The position numbers and the translations under genes are program-made. A DNA stretch of 64,000 nt from Endozoicomonas gorgoniicola (GTDB lineage: Bacteria > Pseudomonadota > Gammaproteobacteria > Pseudomonadales > Endozoicomonadaceae): positions 4,114,501-4,178,500 of the forward strand of contig NZ_JAPFCC010000001.1 in NCBI RefSeq assembly GCF_025562715.2, in the 5' to 3' direction. Positions 63,428 to 64,000 of this stretch are shown in pieces. Under the pieces are notes generated by a model. It was not told where the DNA came from. It saw only the letters and a list, made by a program, of their open reading frames with translations, and ran no database searches. Numbering within the stretch: position 1 is the stretch's first letter; every line of letters starts with the position of its first letter.

Positions 63428-63837
63428 ATAGGTGAATGAAATGGCTCATTTCAATCAAAGCGATCACTTCAGAACCCATAAACCGATACTTTTCATACTG
63501 GTTAATACCCGAACAGCCACTTCGGAAGTTCCGAGCCTATAACAGAATTTCCGAATTTTAAAGCATTATCCACTTCGCCCATACAGCAACAAAATCAAAC
63601 AATTACGCAATTCGGTTCGTGATTTTTGTTGACGCCTTTTGTTAACATATTAATAAAATACGCAGAACAGAAAATAAATCTAGGTGGGGCAGTAATTGAT
63701 GTAGATATTAACTGTATAAATTCTTCGCAATTCCCCGATAGGCGACACATTAAAGGCTCTCTATCCTCCTTGACGGATTCTTTTTAGTACTAACGTTCTT
63801 TAAATAGAAAGAATTCAACACTCCAACACAACATCCA
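63428..63837. other. Intergenic region before the YjiH-like gene
   Basis: About 410 bases, AT-rich, without a gene. It holds the promoter of the following gene and possibly of ppc. A hairpin-like GGCTCTC/T-rich stretch near 63753-63786 may be part of the leader. Nothing else is recognised. Confidence 0.4.
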
Positions 63838-64000
63838 ATGAGTTTTATAATGAGCGCTACTGACGATCAGAAAGTCACGCTCGGAAACTATCTTGCGCTG
63901 GCTTTCGCCGTCGTATTTTTTTCCGGCTTACTGCAATCTAGTGAATGGTACGGTGTATTCGACTTCACTACCCTGAACGGTACATTCGGTTCTATGGCCG
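63838..64000 (+). CDS. Start of a YjiH-family membrane protein (truncated by window edge)
   Basis: Fifty-four codons are visible, starting at ATG 63838 or the in-frame ATG 63850 (MSATDDQKVTLGNYLALAFA). A transmembrane segment (YLALAFAVVFFSGLL) is followed by EWYGVFDFTTLNGTFG, which resembles the N-terminus of YjiH/nucleoside-recognition membrane proteins. The call rests on this short stretch. Confidence 0.5.
   Translation, partial: MSFIMSATDDQKVTLGNYLALAFAVVFFSGLLQSSEWYGVFDFTTLNGTFGSMA

Overview
The window looks like the chromosome of a host-associated marine gammaproteobacterium of the Oceanospirillales type, most likely Endozoicomonas or a close relative. This is inferred from gene content only. 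The housekeeping genes (msbA-hldE, waaA, dapE, plsB, rsmJ, uppP, tsaB, adk, ppc, typA) are typical gammaproteobacterial versions. Between them lie single genes for exported proteins with animal-like domains, plus many insertion sequences and group II introns, as expected of a symbiont of marine invertebrates.

Layout. 0-4 kb: a HAAAP-type amino-acid transporter, an AT-rich exported protein and trmL. 4.2-8.4 kb: two identical 2,080-bp group II introns head to tail, directly behind the typA terminator. 8.4-21.4 kb: a lipopolysaccharide/envelope block (typA, an LPS-kinase-like gene, msbA, hldE), an aldo/keto reductase-FAD oxidoreductase pair, DUF2057-rsuA and a CNNM/CorC-like protein. 21.5-33.9 kb: an insertion-rich stretch. 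An ISL3 element splits an exported-protein gene after its fifth codon, an IS30 element sits at the 3' end of a signal-peptide-bearing Rnl2-type RNA ligase gene, and an IS1634-type element cuts btuB in two within a B12 salvage cluster (adenosyltransferase-btuF-btuB). In each case the target duplication can be read and the pre-insertion gene rebuilt. 34-42.9 kb: serine hydrolase, glutamine amidotransferase, an exported protein with tyrosine motifs, waaA-nth and an exported sphingomyelinase-like phosphodiesterase beside a relic of a paralogue. 43-55.3 kb: dapE, a protein with an ETS-like DNA-binding domain, plsB, rsmJ, uppP, a papain-like protease, a 1.7-kb insert bracketed by copies of the tsaB 3' end, tsaB and adk. 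55.6-64 kb: a J-domain exported protein, further exported unknowns, DUF29, ppc and the start of a probable YjiH-family gene.

The most striking signals are two exported proteins whose domains are unexpected in a bacterial envelope. One, at 44796-46271, carries a C-terminal domain matching the metazoan ETS family (helix-3 motif YDNLSRAMR) behind a run of acidic SDSED repeats, like a transcription factor with a secretion signal. The other, at 26520-28361, is an Rnl2-like RNA ligase with all nucleotidyl-transferase motifs behind a signal peptide. With the cathepsin-like protease, sphingomyelinase, HPDKGG J-domain protein and a protein with repeated Tyr-x-x-Val/Pro motifs, they suggest a dispersed set of host-directed effectors. 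Several of these genes contain in-frame minisatellites that could vary in length. Roles in a host are inference; domain calls rest on motifs read directly, without database searches.
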